Assembly (NCBI GenBank): GCA_031550535.1
Contig: JAVBOM010000030.1
Coordinates: forward strand, 38,244-102,243
Direction: 5' to 3'
DNA from: Avichristensenella sp031550535
Lineage (GTDB): Bacteria; Bacillota; Clostridia; Christensenellales; Aristaeellaceae
Length of the DNA: 64,000 nucleotides
Part shown: positions 15,772 to 24,523 of the stretch, in pieces
How the letters are laid out: every line of letters begins with the position of its first letter
Position numbering within the stretch: the stretch's first letter is position 1
Position numbers and translations under genes: made by a program
Notes under the pieces: model-generated
The model's input: only the letters and a program-made list of their open reading frames with translations
Database searches by the model: none
Told to the model about the DNA's origin: nothing

Positions 15772-17057
15772 CGCGCGCGACGGTAATCGGCGCGGGCTTG
15801 GCCGGGTGTGAGGCCGCGTGGCAGCTAGCGGAGCGCGGCGTGCCGGTGACGCTCGTGGAGATGAAACCGAAGAAAAAGACGCCCGCGCACACGGCGGACG
15901 GGTTTGCGGAGCTGGTGTGTTCCAATTCGCTCCGGAGCGACCGGTTGACGAACGCGGCGGGCTTACTAAAAGAAGAAATGCGGCGGCTGGATTCGCTGGT
16001 GATGCGCGCGGCGGACGCGGCGCGCGTGCCCGCGGGCGGCGCGCTGGCCGTGGACCGGGAGACGTTCTCCGGCGCGATCACGCGGGCGCTGATGGAGCAT
16101 CCGCTGGTGGATGTGGTGTGCGAGGAAGTGCGGGACATTCCCGCGCCGCCCGCCATCGTGGCCACGGGGCCGCTTACCTCGGAACCGCTGGCCGAGGCCA
16201 TCCAGAGGCGGTTTCAGACGCTGAACTTTTACGACGCCGCCGCGCCGATCGTGACATTGGAATCGATTGACGAAGATAAAGTGTTCCGCGCGTCGCGCTA
16301 CGGGCGCGGCGAGGATTACCTGAACTGCCCGATGACCGAGGCCGAGTACGAAACGTTTATCGAGGCACTGCTCGCGGCGGAAACAGCGCCCGTGCACGGC
16401 TTTGAGGAGAAAGCGGTGTTTGAGGGCTGCATGCCGGTGGAAAGTCTGGCGCGCCGTGGACGGCTGTCGCTGGCGTACGGGCCGATGAAGCCGGTGGGGC
16501 TTACGGACCCGCGCACCGGGCGGCGGCCGTTTGCCGTGGTGCAGCTCCGGCAGGACGACGCGGCCGGGACGCTGTACAACCTAGTCGGCTTCCAGACGCG
16601 GCTGACATTCCCGGCGCAGCGGCGCGTGTTCGGGCTGATCCCGGGGCTTGCGGACGCGGAGTTCGCGCGCTACGGCGTGATGCACCGGAACACGTTTCTC
16701 CGGTCGCCCGACATCCTGGACGTGCGGTTCCAGGTGGTGCTGAGCGAGGGGCTGTACTTCGCGGGGCAGATCACGGGCGTGGAAGGGTATGTGGAGTCCG
16801 CCGCAAGCGGGCTGTGCGCGGGGCTCGCGCTGGCGAACCAGCTCCGCGGCATGCCGCCGGTGAGTTTTCCGGGCACGACGGCCATCGGCGCGCTCGGACG
16901 GCACGTATCCACGCCGAACCGGGATTTCCAGCCGATGAACATCGCGTTCGGGCTGATCGATTCGCTGGACGCGCGCGTCCGCGATAAGGTGAAGCGGTAC
17001 GAGGCCGTGTCCGCACGGGCGCTGGACGAGATCGAACGCATCAAAAGGACGGTTTGA
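15768..17057 (+). CDS. trmFO: Methylenetetrahydrofolate-tRNA-(uracil-5-)-methyltransferase TrmFO
   Basis: Folate- and FAD-dependent enzyme making ribothymidine at position 54 of tRNA. It starts at a GTG (15768) overlapping the topA stop. The 429-residue protein has the FAD-binding VIGAGLAGCEAAWQLAERG, then VEMKPKKKTPAHT, the CSNSLRSD motif, SRYGRGEDYLNCPM, and the GQITGVEGYVESAASG second nucleotide motif. Length is normal. In many Firmicutes a tyrosine recombinase (xerC/codV) follows; here a methyltransferase is found instead. Confidence 0.96.
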   Translation: MTRATVIGAGLAGCEAAWQLAERGVPVTLVEMKPKKKTPAHTADGFAELVCSNSLRSDRLTNAAGLLKEEMRRLDSLVMRAADAARVPAGGALAVDRETFSGAITRALMEHPLVDVVCEEVRDIPAPPAIVATGPLTSEPLAEAIQRRFQTLNFYDAAAPIVTLESIDEDKVFRASRYGRGEDYLNCPMTEAEYETFIEALLAAETAPVHGFEEKAVFEGCMPVESLARRGRLSLAYGPMKPVGLTDPRTGRRPFAVVQLRQDDAAGTLYNLVGFQTRLTFPAQRRVFGLIPGLADAEFARYGVMHRNTFLRSPDILDVRFQVVLSEGLYFAGQITGVEGYVESAASGLCAGLALANQLRGMPPVSFPGTTAIGALGRHVSTPNRDFQPMNIAFGLIDSLDARVRDKVKRYEAVSARALDEIERIKRTV

Positions 17058-17068
17058 CGGGTGTGGGA

Positions 17069-17623
17069 ATGAGCGTATACGAGACGGCTGTGCAGCGCGT
17101 CGATTTGCGCGGGGTGCGCCTTTCCGGCCGTGTGCTGGACATCGGCGGCGGCGGGGAAGGCGTGATCTCGCGGTTATCGGGCGAGAACGTGGTGGCGATC
17201 GACCGGCGGCCGGACGAATTGGCCGAGACGCCGGACATTGGCCTCAAGATCGTGATGGACGCGTGCGATCTGAAGTTTCTGGACGGGTATTTCGACCACG
17301 TGACATGCTTTTACACGCTGCTGTACATGGGCGTGGACGAGATCGGCCGGTTTCTGAACGAGGCGCGCCGCGTGCTGAAGCATAACGGGCTGCTCTGGGT
17401 CTGGGACACCGCGATCCCGGAGGAAGCGACCGCAGACGCGTTTGTGGCGCAGGTGGAAGTGCGATTGACGGACACGGAAATGCTGACGCCGGGGTATGGC
17501 GTGGCCTGGCAAAGGGGACAATCGGGGGAAATGATCCAACAAATGGCCGAAAGCGCCGGGTTTACGGCCGCTACGGCGGCGGAGCGCGACGAGGCGTTCA
17601 AGATTTGTTTGCGGAAAAGATAG
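17069..17623 (+). CDS. Class I SAM-dependent methyltransferase
   Basis: Predicted methyltransferase of unknown substrate. The 184-residue protein has the SAM-binding motif GRVLDIGGGGEGVIS, an acidic end to strand 2 (AIDRRPDEL), MDACDLKFLDGYFDHVTCFYT, and a post-motif strand HNGLLWVWDTAIP. I chose the ATG at 17069; an upstream TTG at 17054 overlapping the trmFO stop is also possible. It occupies the place where xerC usually lies between trmFO and hslV. Confidence 0.8.
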   Translation: MSVYETAVQRVDLRGVRLSGRVLDIGGGGEGVISRLSGENVVAIDRRPDELAETPDIGLKIVMDACDLKFLDGYFDHVTCFYTLLYMGVDEIGRFLNEARRVLKHNGLLWVWDTAIPEEATADAFVAQVEVRLTDTEMLTPGYGVAWQRGQSGEMIQQMAESAGFTAATAAERDEAFKICLRKR

Positions 17624-17660
17624 CATGTGGGTAGAAGAGAATCTGGACAGGAGGCGTCAA

Positions 17661-18194
17661 ATGAGCTTAAAGGGGACGACCATCTGCGGCGTCCGGAGGG
17701 ATGGGCGGGCGGCCATCGCGGGCGACGGGCAGGTGACGATGGGCGAGACGAGCATATTCAAGAGCGGCGCGGTGAAGGTGCGGCGCATCTGCGACGGCCG
17801 CGCGGTGCTGGGCTTTGCCGGCACGGTGGCCGACGCGTTCTCCCTCAGCGAGAAGTTTGAGGAGAAGATGGAGCAGTACGGCTACAACCTGATGCGCGCC
17901 GCCGTGGAGCTGGCGCAGGAGTGGCGCGGCGACAAGATGATGCGCAAGCTGGAAGCCATGATGATCGTGGCGGACAAGGACGACATGCTGATCGTCTCCG
18001 GCACGGGCGAGGTGATCTCCCCCGACGACGGCGTCTGTGCCATCGGCTCCGGCGGCAACTACGCCCTGGCCGCCGCGCGTGCGCTGACGCGGCACACAGA
18101 GATGTCCGCGCACGAGATCGCCGAGGAGGCGCTGCGGGTCGCGGCGTCGATCTGCGTGTACACGAACGAGCACATTACGGTTTTGGATGTGTGA
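17661..18194 (+). CDS. hslV: ATP-dependent protease peptidase subunit HslV (ClpQ)
   Basis: Proteolytic dodecamer of the HslUV complex. The start at 17661 is set by AGGAGG 6 nt upstream. The 177-residue protein begins MSLKGTTICGVRRDGRAAIAGDGQVT; by analogy with the family the Thr of TTICGV becomes the catalytic N-terminus after removal of a short propeptide. GFAGTVADAF and GSGGNYALAAARAL motifs are present. The partner hslU is on the same strand but 486 bp away, with the gap filled by repeats; the two are usually adjacent. Confidence 0.96.
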   Translation: MSLKGTTICGVRRDGRAAIAGDGQVTMGETSIFKSGAVKVRRICDGRAVLGFAGTVADAFSLSEKFEEKMEQYGYNLMRAAVELAQEWRGDKMMRKLEAMMIVADKDDMLIVSGTGEVISPDDGVCAIGSGGNYALAAARALTRHTEMSAHEIAEEALRVAASICVYTNEHITVLDV

Positions 18195-18220
18195 GGGAGG
18201 GGGCGCTAGGGGGCTTTGGC

Positions 18221-18320
18221 ACTTGAATATTGTCGCGACGTAAACGCCGCTCTGTATTCAAGTGAACCTGCGCCGCGTTTGATTCCGCCACAGGCGGAAC
18301 GCGGCTTCGGTTCCCCTAGG
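18221..18320 (+). repeat. Family C structured repeat, copy 1
   Basis: Outer stem ACTTGAATA (18221-18229) / TATTCAAGT (18255-18263), core ATTGTCGCG...CTCTGT, then the hairpin GCCGCG...TTCCGCCACAGGCGGAA...CGCGGC. Confidence 0.8.
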
Positions 18321-18345
18321 ACCCCCACCAAAGGGACATTGTCCG

Positions 18346-18445
18346 GGTTTTCATATTGTCGCGCACATGGTGCGCTCTGTATGAAAACCGATCTGTGCCG
18401 CATTTATTTCCGCCACTGGCGGAATGCGGCTCCGATCCCCTCTGG
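18346..18445 (+). repeat. Family C structured repeat, copy 2
   Basis: Outer stem GGTTTTCATA (18346-18355) / TATGAAAACC (18380-18389), same core, then GCCGCA...TTCCGCCACTGGCGGAA...TGCGGC. Both stems differ from copy 1 with paired changes. Confidence 0.8.
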
Positions 18446-18680
18446 ACTCCCTTCATGTTCGCCCGCGGGCGGGAAGTGTGTATCCGGAGAGTAAGCATTG
18501 CACAGCATGACCGGCGCGGTTGCGCGAAGCGGCACAACCCGCGCCATACCCAAATCCCCACCCTTGCCGTGAGGCAAAGAAGGGGATTCCAAAGGGGCGA
18601 AGTCCCTTTGGCGGGAGGTCTGGAGGGTGGAACCCTCCAGCGTCCTTCCGCCGCCCACAACCAGTAATGGAGGAAATACT

Positions 18681-20045
18681 ATGCCCCAACTAACCCCCCG
18701 TGAAATCGTGCGCGAGCTGGACCGCTTCATCGTCGGCCAGGACGACGCCAAGCGCGCCGTCGCCATCGCGCTGCGCAACCGGTACAGACGGTCGCAATTG
18801 CCGCCGGAGATGCGCGAGGAAATCGCGCCGAAGAACATCCTGATGGTCGGGCCCACGGGCGTGGGCAAGACGGAGATCGCCAGGCGGCTGGCCAAGTTGG
18901 TCGAGGCGCCGTTCGTGAAGGTGGAAGCGACGAAGTTTACCGAGGTCGGGTACGTGGGCCGCGATGTCGAGTCCATCGTGCGCGATCTGGCCGAGGCGGC
19001 GATCCGCATGGTGAAGGAACAGCACGCCGAGCGCGTGAAGGCGCGGGCGACCGTGCTGGCCGAGGACCGGCTGGTATCGCTGATCGTCAGCCCGCCCAAG
19101 CACCGGACAAACCCCATCGACATGCTGCTGGGCAACAAGCCCAAGGAAGCGCCGCTCCCGCCCGAGGAGCAGCAGCGCGTGGCGGGCAAACGCGACGAGA
19201 TCCGCCAGCAGCTCATGCAGGGCGAATTGGAGAACTACGAGATCGAGATCGAGGTCGAGGACGCACCCACGCCGGTGGAGATCAACGGCGCGAGCGTGAA
19301 CATCGGCGACATGATGGGCGGCATGCTGCCCAAAAAGACCAAAATGCGCCGGATGAAGGTATCCGAGGCGCGCAAGATCCTCATCCAGGAGGAAGAGGGT
19401 AAGCTGATTGACATGGACGCCGTGACCGAGGAGGCCCTGCGCAAGGCCGAGCAGGACGGCATCGTGTTCATCGACGAAATCGACAAGATCGCCGGGCGGT
19501 CCAGCGGCGGGCACGGCCCGGACGTGAGCCGCGAGGGCGTGCAGCGCGATATCCTGCCCATTGTCGAGGGATCGACCGTGAACACGAAGTACGGCCCGGT
19601 CAAGACGGACTTCATGCTGTTCATCGCAGCGGGCGCGTTCCACGTGGCCAAGGTGACGGACCTGATCCCGGAACTGCAGGGCCGCTTCCCCGTGCGCGTC
19701 ACGCTCAAATCGCTGTCCAAGGCGGACTTCCGCCTGATCCTGACCCAGCCGGAGAACGCGCTGACGCGGCAGTACGCGGCGCTGCTGGAAGTGGACCACG
19801 TGAATCTGGTGTTTGAGGATACGGCGCTGGACGCGCTGGCCGAGGCCGCGTGGCTCGCGAACGAAAACGGCGAGGACATCGGCGCCAGACGGCTCGTGAC
19901 GATCTTTGAACGGCTGCTGGACGATATCTCGTTCAACGCGGACGGCAGCATGCCCGCGTTCCCGCTGTCCATCAACGGGGAGTACGTGCTGCAGCACCTG
20001 GGCGCGGACGCGAAGCGGCGCGACCTGACGCAGTTCATCCTATGA
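18681..20045 (+). CDS. hslU: HslU (ClpY) AAA+ ATPase/unfoldase
   Basis: Hexameric unfoldase feeding substrates to HslV. The start at 18681 (MPQLTPREIVRELDRFIVGQ) has GGAGGAA 8 nt upstream. The 454-residue protein has Walker A GPTGVGKT (57-64), the pore-loop region around KFTEVGYVGRDVES, the I-domain (about 110-240), Walker B IVFIDEIDKIAG (about 259-270), and the C-terminal sensor-2 segment EDIGARRLVTIFERLL. It ends DAKRRDLTQFIL, the family-conserved tail that docks in HslV. It overlaps the next gene by ATGA. Confidence 0.97.
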   Translation: MPQLTPREIVRELDRFIVGQDDAKRAVAIALRNRYRRSQLPPEMREEIAPKNILMVGPTGVGKTEIARRLAKLVEAPFVKVEATKFTEVGYVGRDVESIVRDLAEAAIRMVKEQHAERVKARATVLAEDRLVSLIVSPPKHRTNPIDMLLGNKPKEAPLPPEEQQRVAGKRDEIRQQLMQGELENYEIEIEVEDAPTPVEINGASVNIGDMMGGMLPKKTKMRRMKVSEARKILIQEEEGKLIDMDAVTEEALRKAEQDGIVFIDEIDKIAGRSSGGHGPDVSREGVQRDILPIVEGSTVNTKYGPVKTDFMLFIAAGAFHVAKVTDLIPELQGRFPVRVTLKSLSKADFRLILTQPENALTRQYAALLEVDHVNLVFEDTALDALAEAAWLANENGEDIGARRLVTIFERLLDDISFNADGSMPAFPLSINGEYVLQHLGADAKRRDLTQFIL

Positions 20046-20962
20046 GCCAGCCCGCACCGAAGCTGACCAAGGGCGCCGCGTACGCGAAAATTTCGTTCGT
20101 CAGCGCCATGTGGGGGTTCTCGTTCATCGCGTCCAAGTACGCGATGCAGCAGGGGTTCGGCCCGTTCACGCTGGCGTTCGTGCGGTATATTTTCGTGTGC
20201 CTCATCATGCTGCCGGTGCTGCGCATTAAGGAAGGCAGCCTGAGACCGCCCGAGAAGAAGGACTGGCCGGGCGTGATCATTTCCGGCGTCGCGGGCATCT
20301 CGCTGTACTTCGCGTGCGAGTACCTGGGCGTGATGCGCACGACCGTGGCGAACGCGTCGCTCATTTTCGCGGCCATCCCGGTGCTGGCGATCCTCTGGGG
20401 CGCGCTCCGGGGCAAGAAGTACCGCGCGGCGTGCTGGATGGGCGTCCTGGTGTCGCTGGTGGGCGTGTTTTTCGTGGTGTACTATGGATCGGCGGACGAG
20501 GGCGGCGGGATGAACGTCAGCGTGCTGATCGGAAACCTGCTGATTCTTTTGGCGTGCGTGTGCTGGGTGGTGTACATTGAGATCAGCGACCGGCTGCTGA
20601 CGAAATACTCCAGCCTGAACCTGACGGTGTGGCAGGGCGTGGCGGGGCTGATCACGCTGCTGCCGATGGCGCTGCTGGAAGGGCCGAAGTGGCGGGCGGT
20701 GCCCATCGGCGGGTGGGCTTCCGCGCTGTTCCTGGCGGTGGTATGCTCGGCGCTGTGCTTCTTCTGGTACGCACAGGCGCTCCGCGCGCTATCGCCGCTA
20801 CAGGCCGCGATCTTCATCAATTTGAACCCGATCGTCGCGGTGGTGGCGGGCGTGCTGCTGCTGCACGAACCGGTGACGCTGATGCAGATGGTCGGCGGCG
20901 TGATCATCGTGGGGAGCATTTTGCTCGTGAACGCGGGGATGAACGCGAAGAGAGCAGAGTGA
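20042..20962 (+). CDS. DMT-superfamily (EamA) transporter
   Basis: Predicted membrane metabolite exporter with about ten helices in two EamA repeats. The 306-residue protein shows the repeat-1 signature (FVSAMWGFSFIASKYAMQ...LAFVRYIF) and repeat 2 ending LNPIVAVVAGVLLLHEPVTLMQMVGGVIIVG. The start ATG overlaps the hslU stop, implying translational coupling. In Bacillus codY occupies this place. The substrate cannot be deduced. Confidence 0.88.
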   Translation: MSQPAPKLTKGAAYAKISFVSAMWGFSFIASKYAMQQGFGPFTLAFVRYIFVCLIMLPVLRIKEGSLRPPEKKDWPGVIISGVAGISLYFACEYLGVMRTTVANASLIFAAIPVLAILWGALRGKKYRAACWMGVLVSLVGVFFVVYYGSADEGGGMNVSVLIGNLLILLACVCWVVYIEISDRLLTKYSSLNLTVWQGVAGLITLLPMALLEGPKWRAVPIGGWASALFLAVVCSALCFFWYAQALRALSPLQAAIFINLNPIVAVVAGVLLLHEPVTLMQMVGGVIIVGSILLVNAGMNAKRAE

Positions 20963-20985
20963 ATACAACAAAGGAGGCGTGTCCC

Positions 20986-21870
20986 ATGAAAATTGGCATC
21001 GGCACCTATTCCTTCGGCGGCATCGCCAGCTATCTGGGCCTCGGCCCGACGCTTCTGGAAAAGTTCCGAACGATCAAGGCGCTGGGCTATGACAGCGTCG
21101 AGCTGCTCCCCGTGGATCTGGATCACGACGCCGCCGACATCAAAGCGTGGCTGGCCGAAACGGGGCTGGAGGTCTTTTCCGTCCACGCGGAGCCGACGGA
21201 GGAAGTCGTGAAGAAGATGGCGGCCATCGGCGGCAAGGCCGTGATCTGGGCGGGCACGCCGTTTTGCGACAAGGCGGAGGCGATCGAGGTCGCGCGGCAG
21301 CTCGACGGGATGGCCGAAATGGCCGCGCCCTACGGCATCCGGGTTGGGTATCACAACCACAGCCAGGAGTTCTACTTCGACGAGGGCAAGGCGCTGCTGG
21401 AGCACCTGCTGGACAACAGCCAAAAGTGCTTTTCGCAGCTCGACTGCGGCTGGGCCATGAACGGCGGCATGTACCCGCCGTACTTCATCCGCAAGTACAG
21501 GAACCGCATTCTGTCCATCCATGTCAAGGAGAACAGCAAGGTGGTGGGCCCGGGCGGCAAGCCCGCGTCGCGCCACGGGGAGAACGCGAACCCGGCGGCG
21601 GCCTTTGCGAATGTCAAAAACCTGCCGATGGAGGAGCGCCAGAAGATCCTTGCGCAGGTGACGGAGATGGTCAAGGCGAACGCGAACGGCATGGACGCCC
21701 AGTGCAAGATGGGCGCGCCCGAGTCCAACATCGACTGGAAAGAGATCAAAAAGGCGCTGGACGGGCAGGACTTTGACGCGCTCTGGATTGTGGAGCGCGA
21801 AGGGTTCTACGGCGAACGCGACGAGTGCCTCGCGGACGACTGCGCGTGGATCAAGGCGAATATCGGGTAA
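20986..21870 (+). CDS. Sugar phosphate isomerase/epimerase (xylose isomerase-like TIM barrel)
   Basis: Predicted cytoplasmic TIM-barrel enzyme acting on a sugar or inositol derivative. The 294-residue protein starts MKIGIGTYSFGG, preceded by AAAGGAGGCG. Metal-site style residues are seen in SVHAEPTEE, YHNHSQEFYF, QLDCGWAMNGG and SIHVKEN, ending with IVEREGFYGERDEC. It lies 23 bp after the DMT gene and is followed by a terminator, so hslU, DMT and this gene may share a transcript. The exact substrate is unknown. Confidence 0.85.
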   Translation: MKIGIGTYSFGGIASYLGLGPTLLEKFRTIKALGYDSVELLPVDLDHDAADIKAWLAETGLEVFSVHAEPTEEVVKKMAAIGGKAVIWAGTPFCDKAEAIEVARQLDGMAEMAAPYGIRVGYHNHSQEFYFDEGKALLEHLLDNSQKCFSQLDCGWAMNGGMYPPYFIRKYRNRILSIHVKENSKVVGPGGKPASRHGENANPAAAFANVKNLPMEERQKILAQVTEMVKANANGMDAQCKMGAPESNIDWKEIKKALDGQDFDALWIVEREGFYGERDECLADDCAWIKANIG

Positions 21871-21892
21871 TACCGGAAAACATTAAATGAAG

Positions 21893-21924
21893 CGATGCCC
21901 ATCCTTGATGGGTGTCGTTTTTTT
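21893..21924 (+). terminator. Rho-independent terminator
   Basis: CGATGCCCATC (21893-21903) pairs with GATGGGTGTCG (21907-21917) around CTT, then seven T. Confidence 0.92.
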
Positions 21925-21976
21925 CGCAATGGATAGGACATGGTGAAAATGGTGCGCATAGATTATTTTGAGCGCC

Positions 21977-22005
21977 TTGACAAGAGGAAAATTGATTTGT
22001 ATAGT
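21977..22005 (+). promoter_or_regulatory. Strong SigA-type promoter
   Basis: TTGACA (21977-21982), 17-bp spacer, TATAGT (22000-22005), in an AT-rich stretch about 100 bp before the next gene. Confidence 0.85.
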
Positions 22006-22107
22006 AAAAGTAGACGAAGATCCGGGTATGAGCGGAGATACTGACACGACTATGGCGCGAAAGCGGTGAGGGAGGCGGGGCGAAGATCACAAGGAGGGAG
22101 AGGATTC

Positions 22108-22599
22108 ATGAGGGATCACAGGCAATTCATGTACCCGGCGGGGTTCGTGTACGCCGGGATCATTGAGGCGATGGTTGCGGCCTTTGCGGTGTGGGCGTTT
22201 CTGTCCGGCGGGCGCGGGGTCGCCGTCGGCGCGGCGACGGTGCTGATCGGCATCGGCGCCGGGGTGTATCTCTGGCACCTATGCTACCGGCGCATCGCGC
22301 TGAGCGGGCAGGGTGTGCTGCTGGAGAAGCCGGGGGCGCGAGAGGCGCTGCCCTGGCAGGACATTCTGTACATCCGGGAGACAAAGCGCGCGAACCACGC
22401 GTTTCCGCACCTGGTGGCGTTTGTGCTGCACCCGGACGCCGCGCTGTTCTTTGACTCAAAGAAGCGGCGGACGCGGTTCGTCCTCGTCCAGGCGAACCCG
22501 AGGCTGCTGGGCGCGCTGCGGGCGCTGCACGGCAGCGGCATTGTGACGGACAGGATGCTGCGCGGCAGGCTGGCGCGGGAGATCATGGGGAGCGGGTGA
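22108..22599 (+). CDS. Small membrane protein with PH-like domain
   Basis: I infer a two-helix membrane anchor followed by a bacterial PH-like beta domain; the function is unknown. The start at 22108 (MRDHRQFMYPAGF) follows AAGGAGGG. Residues about 10-60 hold two hydrophobic segments, then RRIALSGQGVLLEKPGAREALPWQDILYIRET, the typical strand pattern of bPH domains, and a C-terminal helix. It is 163 aa, monocistronic, with its own strong promoter and a downstream hairpin. Confidence 0.65.
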   Translation: MRDHRQFMYPAGFVYAGIIEAMVAAFAVWAFLSGGRGVAVGAATVLIGIGAGVYLWHLCYRRIALSGQGVLLEKPGAREALPWQDILYIRETKRANHAFPHLVAFVLHPDAALFFDSKKRRTRFVLVQANPRLLGALRALHGSGIVTDRMLRGRLAREIMGSG

Positions 22600-22621
22600 C
22601 GGCGCGCCCGGAATCGACGCG

Positions 22622-22684
22622 GACGGCGGCGCTGATTTGCAGAATCGGGCGCCATGGAGGGGTTTGCCATATAACCCTTCTCCC
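22622..22684 (+). repeat. Family A palindromic repeat
   Basis: GGCGCTGATTTG...AATCGGGCGCC then a degenerate hairpin 2 (GGGGTT...AACCCT). It lies between the membrane protein gene and its terminator-like hairpin. Confidence 0.8.
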
Positions 22685-22692
22685 GGTGAACA

Positions 22693-22724
22693 GGGTGGCT
22701 TCTGTAGGAAGGAAGCCGCCCTTT
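22693..22724 (+). terminator. Probable terminator
   Basis: GGGTGGCTTC (22693-22702) / GAAGCCGCCC (22712-22721) stem followed by TTTCTG; the T run is interrupted, a second TTTTTT is 10 nt on. Confidence 0.6.
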
Positions 22725-22852
22725 CTGTTGGCTTTTTTGCTGTTTTGTCAAGAATTGCCAAGGGTCATGCGTCTACTCTGTGTATGCCGAGTGTTTCTCT
22801 AGGGGCTGTTTTTGAAACACGCCCTATGTCGTCGACACGAAAGGAACGCACT

Positions 22853-24439
22853 ATGAAAAGAAACCAAACCCGGAGGCTAATCCTGATCCTGGCACTGACG
22901 ATCCTGTCCGCCCTGCCCATGCCGGGCGGCGCGGAGGAAGCGGACAAGGCCGAACGGCACGAAAGCGGCAATTTCATGTACACGCTGCAGAACGATACCG
23001 CCACGATTGTGGCGTACACCGGGAAGGGCCAAAGCACGGTGATAATTCCGGAGGAACTGGACGGGCATCCCGTGCGGGCGGTTGGAAGCGGCATTTTTAC
23101 GAACGAGAGCGAGACGGAGCGGTACACCTTCCACGCGAAGGATGGCAGCAGCGTCGGGATTGACAAACCGAAGATGATCCACCCGGAGGTCACGGCCATC
23201 GAGCTGCCCGCCGGGTTGCTCTCCATCGCGCCGGACGCGCTTTGGCAGACGAACGTCCGGGACATATCGGTCGCGCCGGGGAGCGAATCGTTCTCCGTGA
23301 TGGACGGCGTGTTGTTTGACAAGACGGGCGAGACGCTGCTGCATTACCCGGCCGGGCGCGGCGAGGACGCGTACACGGTGCCCGAGGGCGCGCGCGCCAT
23401 CGCGGACTACGCGTTTTGCATGCGGGACATGGGCGAGGTGATTCTGCCGGAAGGCGTGGAGTCCGTCGGCGCGTACGCGTTCGCCTACTGCGAAAGCCTG
23501 CGCGCGGTCACGCTGCCCGAGGGGCTGAAGTCGCTGGGAGAGATGGCGTTTTTCGTCTGCGGCGCGCTGCGGGAGGTCGTGATACCGGAAGGGATCGAGG
23601 TGCTGCCCGCCGGGGTGTTCAGCGACTGCTACGCGATGCGCTCCGTCACACTGCCCGAGAGCCTGCGCGCCATTGAGGGCGGCGCTTTCTTCGGTTGCTA
23701 CGCGCTTACCACGATCCACATCCCGGCGGGGGTGACGGAGATCCATCCCACGGCGCTGGGGCGGCTGTCCGGGCTGGCGGAAATCACCGTCGCGGAAGAA
23801 AATCCAGCCTATGCGTCGCGCGACGGCGTGCTGTTTGACACGCGGACGAACGCGCTGCACACATTCCCGCCCAGGAAAAGGGTCGTCGCGTACACGGTGC
23901 CCGAGGGCACGGCGGCGCTCGGCTCGGGCGCGTTCCACGGGTGCGGCAACCTGACGGCGGTCAGCCTGCCCGCCAGCGTAACGGAGATCGGCAGCCGGGC
24001 GTTCTACTCCTGCGCGAACCTGGAATCCATCGCGCTGCCGGAGGGGATCACCTCGGTGCCGCACATGGCGTTTGGTTTTTGCGGGAAGCTCGCGGAGGTC
24101 ATCCTGCCGGACAGCGTCACGGAGATCGAGCCGTACGCGTTTGAGTTTTGCCGCGCGCTGACGGCGATCGAGCTTCCGGAAGGCGTGCACACGATTGGCA
24201 AGCGGGCGTTCCGGCAGAGCGGCCTTGTCAGCGTCACGCTGCCGGAGGCGGTCACCTCCATTGGTGAAATCGCCTTTGAAAATTGCGCCGGCCTCACCGA
24301 CGCGCACATCCCGCCGGCTGCGGCGGACATTGACCCGACCGCGTTTGACGGCTGCACAAAGCTGACGATTCACGGGGCGGAGGGCAGCGCGGCGCAGGCG
24401 TATGCGGAGGCGAAGGGGATACCGTTCGAGGCGAAGTAG
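22853..24439 (+). CDS. Secreted BspA-type leucine-rich repeat protein
   Basis: Predicted extracellular LRR_5 (BspA/Treponema pallidum type) protein, a class used by gut and oral bacteria for adhesion. The start at 22853 (MKRNQTRRLILILAL) has AAAGGA upstream and gives a signal peptide cleaved near GGAEEA. The rest is about 15 repeats of a 23-residue unit such as VTLPEGLKSLGEMAFFVCGAL. It ends at a short linker with no sortase motif or other visible anchor, so it may be released or held by unknown means. Size is 528 aa. It is oriented towards the minus-strand operon ending at 24524. Confidence 0.88.
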   Translation: MKRNQTRRLILILALTILSALPMPGGAEEADKAERHESGNFMYTLQNDTATIVAYTGKGQSTVIIPEELDGHPVRAVGSGIFTNESETERYTFHAKDGSSVGIDKPKMIHPEVTAIELPAGLLSIAPDALWQTNVRDISVAPGSESFSVMDGVLFDKTGETLLHYPAGRGEDAYTVPEGARAIADYAFCMRDMGEVILPEGVESVGAYAFAYCESLRAVTLPEGLKSLGEMAFFVCGALREVVIPEGIEVLPAGVFSDCYAMRSVTLPESLRAIEGGAFFGCYALTTIHIPAGVTEIHPTALGRLSGLAEITVAEENPAYASRDGVLFDTRTNALHTFPPRKRVVAYTVPEGTAALGSGAFHGCGNLTAVSLPASVTEIGSRAFYSCANLESIALPEGITSVPHMAFGFCGKLAEVILPDSVTEIEPYAFEFCRALTAIELPEGVHTIGKRAFRQSGLVSVTLPEAVTSIGEIAFENCAGLTDAHIPPAAADIDPTAFDGCTKLTIHGAEGSAAQAYAEAKGIPFEAK

Positions 24440-24459
24440 AGACTATGAGATACGGGCAC

Positions 24460-24498
24460 AAAAAAACGCCGGGCGCGGACGATCTGTCCGCACCCGGC
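24460..24498 (-). terminator. Rho-independent terminator of the def operon
   Basis: On the minus strand GCCGGGTGCGGAC / GTCCGCGCCCGGC with a 5-nt loop precedes seven T. On the plus strand there is no T run. Confidence 0.9.
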
Positions 24499-24523
24499 TA
24501 CTTTATGGAGGATGGGCATACCT

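Larger units (their letters stand above)
18195..18680. repeat. 486-bp repeat mosaic between hslV and hslU
   Basis: No gene seen. It contains a family C copy (18221-18320), a truncated family D start (18326-18345), a second family C copy (18346-18445), a GGCGCGGTTG / CAACCCGCGCC hairpin near 18503-18538, and a reverse family D module (about 18540-18625). The hslU ribosome binding site (GGAGGAA) lies at its right end. Confidence 0.75.
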
